Below are positions 30,202 through 42,010 of a stretch of DNA of 64,000 nucleotides, piece after piece (positions within the stretch are counted from its first letter, which is position 1; each line of letters starts with the position of its first letter). Below the pieces are notes generated by a model. That model was not told where the DNA came from. It saw nothing but the letters and a program-made list of their open reading frames with translations, and did not search any database. The position numbers and the translations under genes were made by a program. This DNA comes from Pollenia angustigena (Eukaryota; Arthropoda; Insecta; Diptera; Polleniidae), in the NCBI GenBank assembly GCA_930367215.1, contig OV884056.1, positions 126,044,053 through 126,108,052 of the forward strand, given 5' to 3'.

Positions 30202-33200
30202 ATGTTAACAAGAAATAAAAAACTTTTAAAAGAGGAAACCGAACACGTGGATTCAGAAGAAGAAGAGGGTTTTAAAGAAGCAACAGGAATTGTTGAAATA
30301 AAAAGAATGGATTTTGTTAAGCAAGTTAGCAGTTTGTCCTTGGAAGGAAACGTGTCAGAAAACTGGAGAAAATTTAAGCAAAATTTTGAAATTTTTTTGG
30401 AAGCGGCTATTTTATCAGAAGAACCTGATCAAAGAAAAGTGGCGGTTTTCCTTAATGCTGTTGGCGAAGAAGGATTGGAATTGTTCCAAACATTTAATTT
30501 GTCTGAGACAAATAGAAAAAACTATGCACAAGTTATTGCAGCCTTCGAGAAATGTTGTGTCCCAAAAAAACGGATTGTGTACGAAAGGTTTTTATTTTTC
30601 TCAAGAAACCAAAAAGAAGGAGAACCATTCGACAATTTTCTGGTTGACATAAAAAAGCTGGGAAAAGCTTGTGATTTTGGAGATCAACTTACTTCATTGA
30701 TGAGGGATCGTATAGTGCTTGGAATAAACAACAAACGATTACAAGAAAAGTTGTTAGAGATGGATGGTGACTTTGAAAAAGCTGTAGAAATGTGTAGAGC
30801 TGCGGAAATATCTGAAGGTCAATCAAAGGTGATACAAATGAATGCTGGTGTGGTTGCTGGTGACGGTGTTGCTGTCGGTGGTCTTGTGCATCAAATAAAC
30901 AAAAACAAAAGGGAGAGTAGTTTCAAAAATAAATTTAGTAAAAATGAAAAGTCTTTAGGAAAAACATCAAATGATTCATTTTTATGTAAAAAGTGTAATA
31001 GAACTCATAAGCCCAAGCAATGCCCAGCTTTTGGTAAAAAATGTATAAAATGTAATGAAGTGAATAATTTTGCTGTTTGTTGTAATAAGAAATCAGTATC
31101 TTCTATTGATAATTTTGATACTAATAATGAAATTTTTTACGTTAATATGATTTCAGATAAACAAGAAAATAAGTGGGTGCAAAAACTAAGAATAGAAAAC
31201 AGTTTCATTGAAGTGAAATTGGATACCGGCAGTGATGTAAATATTTTACCATACAATGTTTTTACAAGTATTAAATCAAAAAATAAAATCAACGCAATTA
31301 AACCAACAACTACGGTACTCAAAGCCTATGGTGGACAACAAATCGTGCCTAAGGGAGAATGCTTTTTGAAATGTTTCTACAACAATAAAATAAGTAACGA
31401 AAAATTCATCATTCTAAATGAAAATTTTTGTTCCATTTTGGGAGCTGAGGCTATTGACAATTTGGAAATAGTACAAAAGGTAAATAAGCTGGAAATAAAC
31501 AGAGAAGAAATATTGACAAAAGAGGAATTTGTAAAAATAAATTTTGATGTTTTTAACGGAGTGGGTACATTCCCAGGTAAATATAAAATAAATTTAATGG
31601 ACGATGCAGTCCCTGTAATTAAACCACCCAGGAGAGTTCCATTAAAGATATTGAAAAATCTTCAAAATTCGTTAGATGCTTTGGTAGAAAAGAACATAAT
31701 ATCAAAAGTAGACGAAACAAGAGATTGGGTGCATAACCTGGTAATAATAGAAAAATCTGATGGTACATTGCGTTTATGCCTAGACCCCAGAAACTTAAAT
31801 AAATACGTTAGAAAAGAACAATATTTGATTCCAACCTTAAATGAAATATTGCCAAAACTTAAAAACTGTAAATTTTTTAGTGTTTTAGACCTAAAAGAAG
31901 GCTTTTACCAAGTGGAACTTGACGAAGAATCTAGAAAATTATGTACTTTTGCTACACCCTTTGGTGCATTTCATTTCAATAGATTACCATTTGGTTGAAG
32001 CACAGCACCAGAAATTTTTCAAAAGAAAAATGAAGAAAATTTTTCTAACATTCCCAATATTGCTATATACATTGACGATATTCTTGTATATGGTGAAACA
32101 TTAAAAGAACATAATGAAGCTTTAAAAAATGTTATTAACAGAGCAAAAGAGTTAAATATAAAATTTAATCCAAATAAATTTCAATATAAAGTTGAAGAGA
32201 TTGAATATCTTGGCCATAAATTTTCAAATAAGGGAATGTTACCAAGTAAAGAGAGAATAAATGCAATTCAAAATTTAAGAGATCCAAACAACAAAAAGGA
32301 ATTACAAAAATTCTTGGGTTTAGTTAATTATGTGAGATCTTTTATTCCAAACCTAGCTGAAATAACTTCACCCTTAAGAGAGTTATTAAAGAAAAATACT
32401 CTCTTTGTTTGGCAAAAAGCTCATTCAGATACTGTTGCTAAAATTAAAGAGATGCTAGTTAGTTCCACAGTACTTAAGCCTTTTGATGAAAAAAAAGAAA
32501 TTTTTATACAGACTGATGCATCTCAAAATGGTTTGGGTTGTTGCTTATTACAACAGAATGCGCCAATTGCATACGCATCGAGGAGTTTGTCAGAGACAGA
32601 GGAAAGATATGCTCAAATTGAAAAAGAGCTTTTGGCAATAATTTTTAGTTGCAGAAAATTTCATCATTATATTTATGGAAGAGAAGTAATCATAAAAACA
32701 GACCACAAGCCGCTTATTGGAATTATGGAAAAAGAAATTCACAAAATACCATCTGGAAAATTACAACGTATGCGTTTACGTTTATTAAACTATAATGTGA
32801 AATTAGAATATTTACCAGGTAAATACATGTACATTGCGGATTATCTATCAAGAAACCCATTAAACTTTAAATCTTCGGAAGAAGAGCCAGTTTTTTACGA
32901 AACTATATTATCAATTAATGTTAGTGAGAGAAGAGAAAATCAGATAAAAGATGAAACTAAAAAAGATGCAAATTTAAGTAAAATTATGTCGTTTTATAAA
33001 AATGGGTGGCCAAAAGATAAAAGCAAGGTGCCAGAAAATTTACGTTTTTATTTTGGGAAGCGAAATGACATAATTGAAAATGATGGAATTTTATATTACC
33101 ATGATAGAATAATGATACCCGATTCTTTGAAGGTAGACATGTTGAATTTACTTCATGAATCTCACATGGGCATTGGTAAAACACAAAAAAGGGCGAAATC

Positions 33201-34050
33201 CATAATGTACTGGAAAAATATGAACACAGACGTAGAAGAAAAAATTTTCAACTGTAAAATATGCGATCAATTTTCGAAAAACAATATTAAAGAACCTATG
33301 ATACCACATGAAATCCCTTTAATACCGTTTCAAAAAGTTGGATGTGATATAGCAACTTTTGATGGAAAAGACTACCTAATTGTAGTGGATTATTTCAGTA
33401 AATGGATTGAATACAAATTATTACGTAATAAAACATCATCGGAAATAATAAAGCACTGGATGGATATTTTTTCTCAATTTGGTATACCCAAAATAATAAT
33501 TGCAGATAATGTTCCATTTGGTTCGTTTGAGTGTAAAGCTTTTGCCACAAAGTGGAATATCGAAATTATAACGAGTTCCCCTTTATATCCAAAATCAAAT
33601 GGATTAGCTGAAAGAGCTGTCCAAATTATAAAAAATATTTTTAAGAAATCCACAACATTTGATGAAAAATGCGTACAATTAATGGAGTACAGAAACACTC
33701 CCCTTCAAGACATGAATTTGTGCCCATCACAAATGATGTTTAATCGGTTGTTAAGAACAAAACTACCAGTCTCCGACAAACTACTATCACCAAACTACAA
33801 TAACAACATAAAGCAACAAATTAAAAAAAAAACTCAAAATAATACAAAATATTACAATTTTTCTTCGAGAAAAGAGCAACAATTTCAGGAGGGAGATAAA
33901 GTATTAATTAAAGATCATAACAAGTGGAAAAATGGAGTCATAATAAAGAAATACAATACCCCACGTTCATACATTGTTGAGGATAGCGATGGTAGAGAGT
34001 ATCGAAGAAATAGTTGGTTTTTGAAAAATAAAAGTCGCTTGGTATCCTAG
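30202..34050 (+). pseudogene. gag-pol polyprotein with one in-frame stop
   Basis: From ATG 30202 the frame runs through gag (about residues 1-290, with a CKKCNRTHKPKQC knuckle at 262 and a second one, CIKCNEVNNFAVCC, lacking its His), protease (LDTGSDVNILP, Asp at about 341) and RT (RVPLKILKNL, DLKEGFYQVELD, FNRLPFG). A TGA stops it at 31996-31998. The same frame continues (STAPEIFQK, YIDDILVY at 32068, RNase H TDASQNGLGCCLL, integrase HHCC and a D-D-E core with VGCDIATFDG, IADNVPFG and GLAERAVQ) to 34050. Only this stop separates it from an intact polyprotein. The single gag-pol frame and domain order fit the mag-like part of Ty3/gypsy. Confidence 0.92.
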
Positions 34051-34060
34051 ACACTTCAAT

Positions 34061-34074
34061 GAAAAAGGGGGAGA
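34061..34074 (+). other. polypurine tract
   Basis: gaaaaagggggaga lies directly before the 3' LTR and would prime plus-strand DNA synthesis. Confidence 0.85.
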
Positions 34075-34339
34075 TGTAACGTTACATTTTAAGAAATGTT
34101 AACGTTTACTAAACATAACATTATTAGTTATGTTAACGTTTACTAATGTTAACATTATAACAAATGTCATTAAGACAAATATGTGATAAATAATAATAAG
34201 TAAAGAATAACTGTAATTGTTCTTTACTTTGTACTAAAAACATATTTATCTCTTTCTTATGTATAAATTAGTATTTAAGAATATATTGTAAAAGTACTGG
34301 AGTTAGTTAATAAAGAGACATTGAATTATTAACATCACA
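34075..34339 (+). repeat. 3' LTR of the young Ty3/gypsy element
   Basis: It is the same 265 bases as the 5' LTR with one substitution seen. It is followed by aacatcatcg, which continues the broken LINE. Confidence 0.95.
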
Positions 34340-34690
34340 AACATCATCGTGTTTTTCATATCCCCATATTTTAGCCGCGTATAACAAAATTGATCTACAG
34401 GTTGCGTTAAATATTTTTAGCTTATTTTTGATCGATATTTGTGGGTTTGTTATATATTTTGACCAAGTAGAATTTATTGCTAGCTTTGATGCAGTTAATT
34501 TGTTATTTAAATGTTTAAAGGACAGGTTATATGTGACGGTTATCCCAAGATATTTGTAGCTGTTCACTATTTCTATATTTTCTGTACCATATTGCCAATT
34601 CAAGTTAGCAGACATACGTGTTCCTGAGCGAAATACTAATATTTTAGACTTTTCTAAATTAACTTTTAAACACCACTTAGTACAATATGT

Positions 34691-35580
34691 ATCGTTCTCT
34701 CTATCGAAACGGACGTGTTTTTATTAAGCTCCACAGTTTTTTGCAATTATTTATAAAACTTCGTTGAAATAAATAAAACAACATAATTAAAATTTAAATC
34801 GTATTAATACAACCAGTTTTACAAAATTACAAACAAATAAAAACCTGTAAAAATCCTAAATCTTATAAAAAAAAAAAAAAAAAAGTCTATAGAAATAAAT
34901 CTAAAAAACTGCACAACAAATTAAATTAAAATCATAAACAAACAAAATTCTCTTATAAGCAAAATAAACTGAAAACAACCAAAGCATAATCAGAAAATAT
35001 AAAATTTAACAATAACAACAACCTTTTGAAAAAAAAATATTCTACTTGTATACATATTTTTACATCGTTAACAACAGAAACAAAATAATAATAAACAAAA
35101 CAAACAAGTGCTTGATCTCTTTTCTCTTTTCTTTTCAATACTAACAATAGTAACTCTTTTATTACAAATACACATTGTCATCAGCGTTACCGTTGGTGCC
35201 ACTAAAGTGGCAAATTGACACTTTTTCGACAGCTTGGATACTATTTGGCCACTTTTACAAAATGCACCCAAATGTGGTACTTTTTGTGATTCTTGCCACT
35301 TTTTTGATAATTTTTACGTTAGGAAAAGATACTTCTTTTCTTTCTGTTTTATTATAACTCCCAGCTTTACTATAAGTAAAACTGTTTTAATATATGTATA
35401 TGTAAGCAAGTTTATATGAAATTTATTTTCTTGTCATGCGTGGTAAGCTGAAAATCGGTTGAATAAACTTTCTATTAACCTGTTTCATTTATTATGAATA
35501 AGGGGGGTAAAGATATCTCGCTGTTGCGTACCGAAAACTTTTCTAAAATTTGTGTAACTGACACTAAAAGTAAAATCTAA
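34691..35580. other. spacer, nothing recognised
   Basis: It has an A-tract near 34,866 and CAA/ACA-rich sequence to 35,130. The stretch 35,185-35,330 may be edge sequence of the following hAT remnant, but no end can be defined. Confidence 0.4.
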
Positions 35581-35594
35581 GTTTTTACCAAAAA

Positions 35595-36120
35595 TTGTGT
35601 AAAGAATTGAAAACAAGAATTGTTATAAAAAACAAAAAGCTCAATATATCGAAGTATTTAGACCCATTATTTATAGTGTCTAATAAAGATATAAACTATT
35701 TCGAATTAGTTTCAGAGTTTAAAGGTATTATAACTGACCCAGATGCATTTAAATATGAATTTAAACTTCTAGAGAGTAAAATAAATCACACGAATTATGA
35801 ACACATTTTGAAAATTTCGAATGCTGAAGATTTTTTGCGTGAAATTGGAACATTGAAAAGTAGATTTGATGAGTATGCCATTATATACATACATATATTC
35901 AAACTTGTACAAATTGATCTCTCATATTTCTACATTGTCACACAGTAGTGCTTCTGCTGAGCGTGTTTTTACTAAGTTAGCTTTAATCAAAAATAAAGTA
36001 AGAAATAGGTTAAAAGTAAATACTTGCGAATCCATGCTTTTATCTTTAAATTTGTTAGATACTAGCCTTAAAGATTGGGTTCGAAGTTTCCAACAATTAT
36101 TTGTAAAAAAAATTGTATGA
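35595..36120 (+). pseudogene. hAT transposase C-terminal remnant
   Basis: The second half reads STLSHSSASAERVFTKLALI, then KNKVRNRLKVNTCESMLLSL, ending in a stop. This is the C-terminal dimerisation region of hAT transposases (S-S-A-x-A-E-R-x-F). The first half (KNKKLNISKYLDPLFIVSNK onward) is in another frame, so a frameshift near 35,930 separates them. The catalytic part and N-terminal zinc finger are missing. No inverted ends were found. Confidence 0.75.
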
Positions 36121-36220
36121 AACTGACCATTAATAAATAACACAGGACGACATTGAAAAAGTTTGTTTAACCATTCCAACTGATTCCTATATTTTTTGAA
36201 ATATAGATACAGATATAGAT

Positions 36221-36300
36221 AAAAAAGTAATGTCAAAAATATAGTTTTTTTTTTAATACCTATTTTCGTGAACCATAGATCTTCCCGACTACAAGTTTTA
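36221..36300 (+). repeat. 80-bp repeat, first copy
   Basis: The block from aaaaaagtaatgtcaaaaat to cttcccgact is repeated, slightly diverged, at about 41,862-41,941. The two copies bracket the region holding gypsy copy A. Confidence 0.75.
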
Positions 36301-36301
36301 T

Positions 36302-37359
36302 CGAGAGGACTTATCAAATATCGGGGAAGCAACTAATGTTAGCTTTACCGTTGATTTAGGGACAGAAAATACGATTCAGACAAGAACACAAACAGGTGCT
36401 CGGGCTAAAAATAGACCTCAACCTGACATTCACGAGGTAATAATAATGACGAAGATAATAGAATTCAACAATTAATAAGTAACTCCTTGGATAGTTTTCG
36501 TAAGGAAATGATTAGTGTAATTTCTAATCAATTAAGTACGGCCATGCGAAACATCAATCTCACGAACAGTTCGAACTCAAATCAATCCAATAATCGTTCT
36601 AATACACCAAATTCAAATTCTGAGAACTCGGTAGATCCTTTCTATGCGGAAAAAGTTCTCAATATCATTCGAAATTGGAAAATAAAATTCACAGGACATA
36701 ACGACACGATATCAGTTGATGAATTTGCGTATCGTATTAACGTTTTAACATCCAATACCTTTAGAGGTGATTTCAGCCTTTTGTCCAAACACGCCCACAT
36801 TTTATTCGAAGGTAAATCGTTAGAATGGTATTGGCTGTACCATGGGCAAAACAATGACATTGATTGGGTGTCATTAACACAGGCTTTACGTAAACAAAAC
36901 AAGACTGACTATAATGACTTTGATATATTAGATGGCATTCGTAAACGAAAACAAAAATCGAGCGAGAGCTTTGATGAATATTTCGACTTTATTTTAGCCA
37001 TGCTTGATGGGTTGAAAACTCCAATATCCAATATTACGAATGTTTCTGAACTTCGCCGGGAAGTTCGCAAGCATGAGAAATTTATGGAAAGTTTACACAC
37101 TTTGGATCGGGGGAAACCAGTAAAGGGTAAAATGACTGAACTTTTAGTTCAGGAAAACTTGGATAATGATATTTGTGCAATTCAGACTATTCCAAATTGT
37201 TGGAGTTGTGATAAAACTGGGCAGACGTACACTGATTGTATGGAGGTTTGGCGTGTGTTTTGCTACGGTTGTGGCCTTAAAGATACATATAAACCTACAT
37301 GTCCTAAATGCAAGAGTAGATCTCCGGGAAACGGATATCAGGATGTCCGTCGAAAGTAG
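36302..37359 (+). pseudogene. gag of gypsy copy A
   Basis: A long frame runs from a TTG at 36487 (first ATG 36508, MISVISNQLSTAMRN) to 37359. It includes FAYRINVLTSNTFRGDF and SLEWYWLYHGQN, and ends in a Cys-rich region, CWSCDKTGQTYTDC and CYGCGLKDTYKPTCPKC. The expected His of the first knuckle is Gln, also in copy B. Upstream, in a shifted frame, 36,306-36,430 reads EDLSNIGEATNVSFTVDLG onward, so the original gag began further 5' and is now broken by a frameshift at about 36,433. Confidence 0.75.
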
Positions 37360-39240
37360 AGCGGACTCCAGTAATTGTGGGAATTCTATTGGGGAAAATG
37401 AAACACGAATACATCCTTTGCAACGTCCATATCATATTCGATTAGCCAATAATGAAAAGGTTAGGGCCAGAATATTAAACGAAAACAAGAAACCTAGCAC
37501 ATCATCTAGGAGGATTCGTGATTTGTATAATAAATTAAAAGTGTTCCGGAAATTTGTTGTTTCTTCAATTGTTTTAAGGGAGTCTGATAATAGACCCTAT
37601 ATAAATTTAGGAGTAGATGGTGAAAATTATTTTGCTTTATTAGATAGTGGCGCCAATAACAGTGTTGTAGGCGGAAAATTGGCGACGGCTGTACAAAATT
37701 GGACTGGTTTTAGGAGGTTTGTTGGGAATGTACGAACAGCGGATGGACTTAGACAGAAGGTGCTAGGTACGGTGATATTGAATGTTACTTTTCAGGGACA
37801 TTTAAAATTCAAAATTTGGTTTGTGGTTATGATTTCTGGGTTGCTTTTGGTCTTAAAATTTCTTGCTCAGAGATTGGTGAAATTGGTTGTGATGAATCTG
37901 AGCCAGATAGGATTTCACTATCGCTTGAACAAAAACATAAGCTTCAAAAAGTAGTTTCGATGTTTCCTGATTCGGAAATAGAGGGGCTTGGCTGCATAAC
38001 TTTGCTGAACACTCTATTGACAAAGGTGACGCAAAGGCGATTAAACAGCGTTACTACCCAATTTCTCCGGCTATTGAGAAACTATTATGTGAGGAGCTAG
38101 ACCGAATGTTATCTTTAGGGGTAATAGAAGGGGCTTCAAATTCTTCGTGGTCATCGTGATACTAGGCAAGATTCGAATGTGTGTGGACAGTCGCAAGTTA
38201 AACTCCGTGACTATTAAGGACGCATACCCAATACCGAACATCGACGGAATTATTTCGAGGCTTCCTCCAGTATACTTTATTACAAAAATGGATTTAAAAG
38301 ATGCCTTTTGGCAAATCAAGTTGGAGGAATCCCCGAAACCTAAGACAGCATTTACAGTTCCAAATCGGCCATTATATCAGTTTAACAGAATGCCGTTTGG
38401 ACTGTGTAACGCACCGCAAACGTTGCACTATGGGATTTCTGCTGCAAAAAAGGCATTTTTTGACTATTACTTTTAAAAAATCTAATGATGCTATTTTAAA
38501 GAGAAGAGTCTGGCAAACCAAAAACTGGATTTCTTTTAAGATATATGTATATATATTCTTAAGATCGGATGAAATCAGGTTAATGTTGTGAAAGGGAAAT
38601 ATATGGTAATTTCGTTCAAATTCAGAGATTTATATATCGAAGATGTTTCGAGCGGAAAAATCTGTGTGTCGACTTTATTTATGTCCAAAGCCTTGTTTTT
38701 AATTTAAAGGAAAATAAAAAGTTATTGCATACATAGTTTGGGAGATATAAGTGCATCAAAATTGTCCTTAATAATTCAGCATTGGCTGTTTTCGTTGGAG
38801 ATAAAGTCAGTTAGCTCGGTTTACCTCCGTGCTCTCAGTATAACGAAATTAAAGGTAAAAGGCTCTTCTTTGTAAATAGTCAAAAAAATTCACCAACTTT
38901 TGTCAATCTTTTAAAAAATTCCAAATTTAGTACAAAAAGTCACGAATATTGCACCCTAGTATTTGTAATAAAAAAGTTTTGCATACCTTTAGGCTTAACG
39001 GTTTAAAGAAATTTGAGTTATTAATTATAACAACAATTTCTTAATAAATTTTTGACAAATGTTTTTAAAAGTGAATAAGATGTGTTTTAATAAAAGAAAA
39101 TGTATAGAAGAAACCCGCTTAAATTGAAAACAAAATTTGCAACCAGTAAATAGTTAACGTAAATAAATAAATAATAATAAATATTGTAATTAAATTTAAA
39201 ATATAATTCTAAAAATGATTTTATTTTCTGTGTCATATAT

Positions 39241-39598
39241 AGTGAATTGTGCCCGGAACTAATTGATTGTGGTAGCAATGTCAATTTGTTAACAAATTTT
39301 ATAAAACAGGAAAATTCGGTGCTTACTATTGATGAAATTGAAATAGTGAAAAAGGAAGTTCAAAAGAGGTTTTTGGTCATTTTTTACATCGTTGGGGAGA
39401 AGCGCGACTTGGTTAGAAAGTAAATACATCTTTAAAAAAAAAATTTATTAAAAATAATTAATTTTGAATATTATGAAATTTTTTTTTCATCGTTTGCTTG
39501 AGTCGTCCGATCCATATATTAGTAGCTTAAGACGTCAACCTCATAAGAATATTTTAGAATTGGATGATGTAGTTAAAGATATGATACTTGATGAATAA
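39241..39598 (+). pseudogene. possible transposase relics inside the Transib-like element
   Basis: Two open pieces look protein-like: CPELIDCGSNVNLLTNFIKQ continuing to a stop at 39,423, and HRLLESSDPYISSLRRQPHK continuing to VVKDMILDE and a stop at 39,598. Their position suggests remains of the element's own transposase C-terminus, but I do not recognise catalytic residues. Confidence 0.3.
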
Positions 39599-39679
39599 AA
39601 TGCATTTCTTTAATTAAATAATACTAGTATTTTCAATGAGAATTATATTTATACGAAATTTTTTCATTTAGGTTACATA

Positions 39680-40640
39680 AAAGACGACGCATTTCAACCA
39701 AAATTTTTAGTTTTTTCTTTTATCAATTAATACGCGTGTGCCAAATTAATTCAAATTCTATTGACAATTGCGCCCTAAACATTGAAAAGAAAATTACGTG
39801 GAATAATGGGGGACCATGGGAGGTACCCTAGGAGTCGTCGGATTTCAACCAAAATTTCCGGTTCTCTTTTTTAGATCAACTTATGGACATCTGCTAAATT
39901 TTATCAAATTCCGTTGCGAATTGCGGCCCAAACGTTGAGAAGAAAAAAAAGCAAAAAAATTGGGGTCCAAGGGAGGTACCATTAGGAGTCGACGGATTTC
40001 AACCAAAATTTGTAGTGCTCTTTTTTAGATCAACTTATGGACATCTGCTAAATTTTATCAAATTCCGTTGCGAATTGCGGCCCATACGTTGAGAAGAAAA
40101 AAAAGCAAAAAAATGGGGGTCCGAGGGAGGTACCACTAGGAGTCGACGGATTTCAACCAAAATTTGTAGTGCTCTTTTATAGATCAACTTATGGACATCT
40201 GCTAAATTTTATCAAATTCCGTTGCGAATTGCGGCCCAAACGTTGAGAAGAAAAAAAAGCAAAAAAATTGGGGTCATAGGGAGGTACCACTAGGAGTCGT
40301 CGGATTTCAACCAAAATTTGTGGTGCTCTTTTTTAGATCAACTTAAGGACATCTGCTAAATTTGATCAAATTCCGTTGCGAATTGCGGCCCATACGTTGA
40401 GAAGAAAAAAAAGCAAAAAAATTGGGGTCCAAGGGAGGTACCACTAGGAGTCGACGGATTTCAACCAAAATTTGTAGTGCTCTTTTATTGATCAACTTAT
40501 GGACATCTGCTAAATTTTATCAAATTCCGTTGCGAATTGCGACCTATACATTGAGGACAAAAATTCGTAGAAAAATGGCGTTCCAAGGGAGGTACCCCAA
40601 GGAGTCGACGGATTTTAAAAATTTTTAATATTTTTCTTTT
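39680..40640 (+). repeat. 154-bp tandem repeats, about six units
   Basis: The landmark aggtacc recurs at 39821, 39974, 40128, 40282, 40436 and 40590, a period of 153-154. Shared blocks are gtcgacggatttcaaccaaa and gttgcgaattgcggccca. The first and last units are more diverged than the middle ones. Confidence 0.95.
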
Positions 40641-40942
40641 CTACTTAAATTTAAACATGCGTGCAAAATTTCATCGTTGTAGGATTACTCCTTCTATTTT
40701 TTGCAGTTAGATGTATGAAGAAATACCACTGTGCGTTGTGCCGACTGATGGACATGGTTATTCCGTTTAATTTAAAAACTAACGTATTTGTATATTTGGA
40801 TGATTTGCTGATTTTATCTAAAGACTTCGACGAACATTTGAGACATCTTGCTGAAGTATCGTGCAGGTTGAAAATGGCTGGATTGACCATTAATATTAAA
40901 AAGAGCAGTTTTTCGTTAAGTAGGGTTAAATATCTGGGATAA

Positions 40943-42010
40943 ATGGTAAATTTTTTGCTAAACACGTCGGTATATAAATCTGTCAAATCGGTTAAAAAAT
41001 GGCTGAGTTATAATCCAAATACTGAAATCCCAAAAGTTACTCTTTTTATAATTAAGTTTGTTTTTTTTTTTTATAATTAAGTTTGCTTAAATATATGTAC
41101 ACATATGTAGGTATATATACAGTAGAATCCCGGTAATTCGTAATCGCAAGGGACCGGCCATTTCTTACGAATTATAGGGGTTTTCGATTTAGCGGGGTTA
41201 CGATTTAACGGGGTTTAAATAAAATAAATGCGAAATAACGGGGTTTTTCAATTTATTGACTAAAACGATAAAAAAAAGATAAAAAACAATTGTTAAAAAT
41301 AAAATATATAAAAATTATTCATGTAACAAACTGATCTTAAGAAAATAAACACACACACAAGCAAAAGCAAAGACCAGCGCAAAAATAATAGCGGCAAAAA
41401 ATCATTCTTTCCATGTTTTTATTACGAATTATAAGTGGTAAATAGCAAACAATTACGATTTATAAGAGGTAAAGAAGGTTTTAATTGAAAAAAAATTACG
41501 AATTAGCGAGGGGACCAAAATGTATGGAAATTTTACGAATTAACGAGATTTTTTCAAGGGACTGACAGTTTATTACGAATTATCGGGAATTACGATTTAT
41601 CGGGGTACGAATTATCGGGATTTGACTGTATATATATGCCTAAAAGCCAATTTAATGGAAATATTATTTTTAAGCACGTTGGTATATAAATCTGCCAAAT
41701 CGGTTAAAAATGGTTAAGTTATGTGCAAAATACTCCAAAAAAGGACTAAAAACATTAACATTTTTATAAAAGCTAAAATTTTAGAGCTGTATTATGACCT
41801 ATTCATACGTTTTAGATATCAAAATATCGGAAATCTTTAGAAAAACTCGGAAACTTAGAAAAAAAGTAATGTCAAAAATATAGTTTTTTTTTTAATACTT
41901 ATTTTCGTGAACCATAGAACTTCCCGACTAAAAGTTTATCACCAAAGTAAATGGTAATTTTATACTTTAAGATGTCGGTATGACCAAATACTGAAATTCG
42001 ATCAAAACTT
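40943..42010. repeat. related repeat segments around the pogo-like MITE
   Basis: A block with gtatataaatctg-caaatcggttaaaaa occurs at about 40,966 and again at about 41,680. ccaaatactgaaat occurs at 41,013 and 41,975. The 80-bp block of 36,221 recurs at 41,862-41,941. These are pieces of one repeat family, arranged as broken direct copies. Confidence 0.6.
41120..41628. mobile_element. 509-bp pogo/Tigger-like MITE
   Basis: Ends are cagtagaatcccggtaattc and, inverted, cagtcaaatcccgataattc. TA lies on both sides (41118-41119, 41629-41630). The interior repeats a motif like acgaattatcggg several times near each end. CAGT ends and a TA target fit the pogo branch of Tc1/mariner. No transposase. 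Confidence 0.8.

Larger units (their letters stand above)
29912..34339 (+). mobile_element. complete, young Ty3/gypsy element
   Basis: Two 265-bp LTRs (29912-30176, 34075-34339) differ at one base that I can see, near the start (cgtaacat versus cgttacat). A primer-site-like sequence follows the 5' LTR and a purine tract precedes the 3' LTR. Between them is one long gag-pol frame with a single stop. The element sits inside the minus-strand LINE. The flank shares only aac on both sides, so the TSD is 3 bases or slightly degraded. Confidence 0.93.
28734..34690 (-). pseudogene. second LINE reverse transcriptase (3' part), split in three
   Basis: Reading down the minus strand: 34690-34340 gives the end of the RT domain (TKWCLKVNLEKSKILVFRSG, NSYKYLGITVTYNLSFKH, SILLYAAKIWGY); 29911-29398 continues (TTPNYMLHLETNLDSLYIS, TLKLHFDYINKVLNL); and 28953-28734 ends it (CNLDEPENTLHFVGVCPIF, YRKLLTNEFDF, stop). 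The first gap is the Ty3/gypsy element at 29912-34339 and the second is the hAT-type MITE at 28954-29389. A further frameshift lies at about 29,515-29,570. The sequence is a non-LTR type distinct from the Jockey copies here. I do not name the clade. Confidence 0.8.
38426..40733. mobile_element. 2.3-kb Transib-like DNA transposon
   Basis: The ends read inward cactatgggatttct and cacagtggtatttct. The 5-bp duplication cgttg lies at 38421-38425 and 40734-40738, and copy B at 47,700 is the empty site. CACWATGG-type ends and a 5-bp GC-containing TSD are the signature of Transib, the superfamily related to RAG1. No intact transposase is seen. The inside holds two short coding-like pieces (39,241-39,598) and a 154-bp tandem array. 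Confidence 0.8.
36302..40942 (+). mobile_element. Ty3/gypsy copy A, truncated and split
   Basis: The copy starts at tcgagaggacttatcaaata, a point inside copy B (45,611), and ends at tatctgggat (40,942), where copy B continues into more RT. It lacks LTRs, RNase H and integrase. A Transib-like element at 38426-40733 splits it within the RT. It shares several frameshifts with copy B, so the two descend from one already damaged element. Confidence 0.88.
37166..40942 (+). pseudogene. pol of gypsy copy A (protease and partial RT)
   Basis: The pol frame overlaps gag by almost 200 bases in another frame, the usual gypsy arrangement. It carries the protease motif ALLDSGANNSVVGG. Frameshifts follow near 37,820 and 38,000 and a stop near 38,150. 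The RT resumes with RMCVDSRKLNSVTIKDAYPI, MDLKDAFWQIKLEE and RMPFGLCNAPQTL to 38,425. After the Transib-like insertion it continues with CRLMDMVIPFNLKTNVFVYL and DDLLILSKDF (YLDD intact) to 40,942. Confidence 0.85.
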
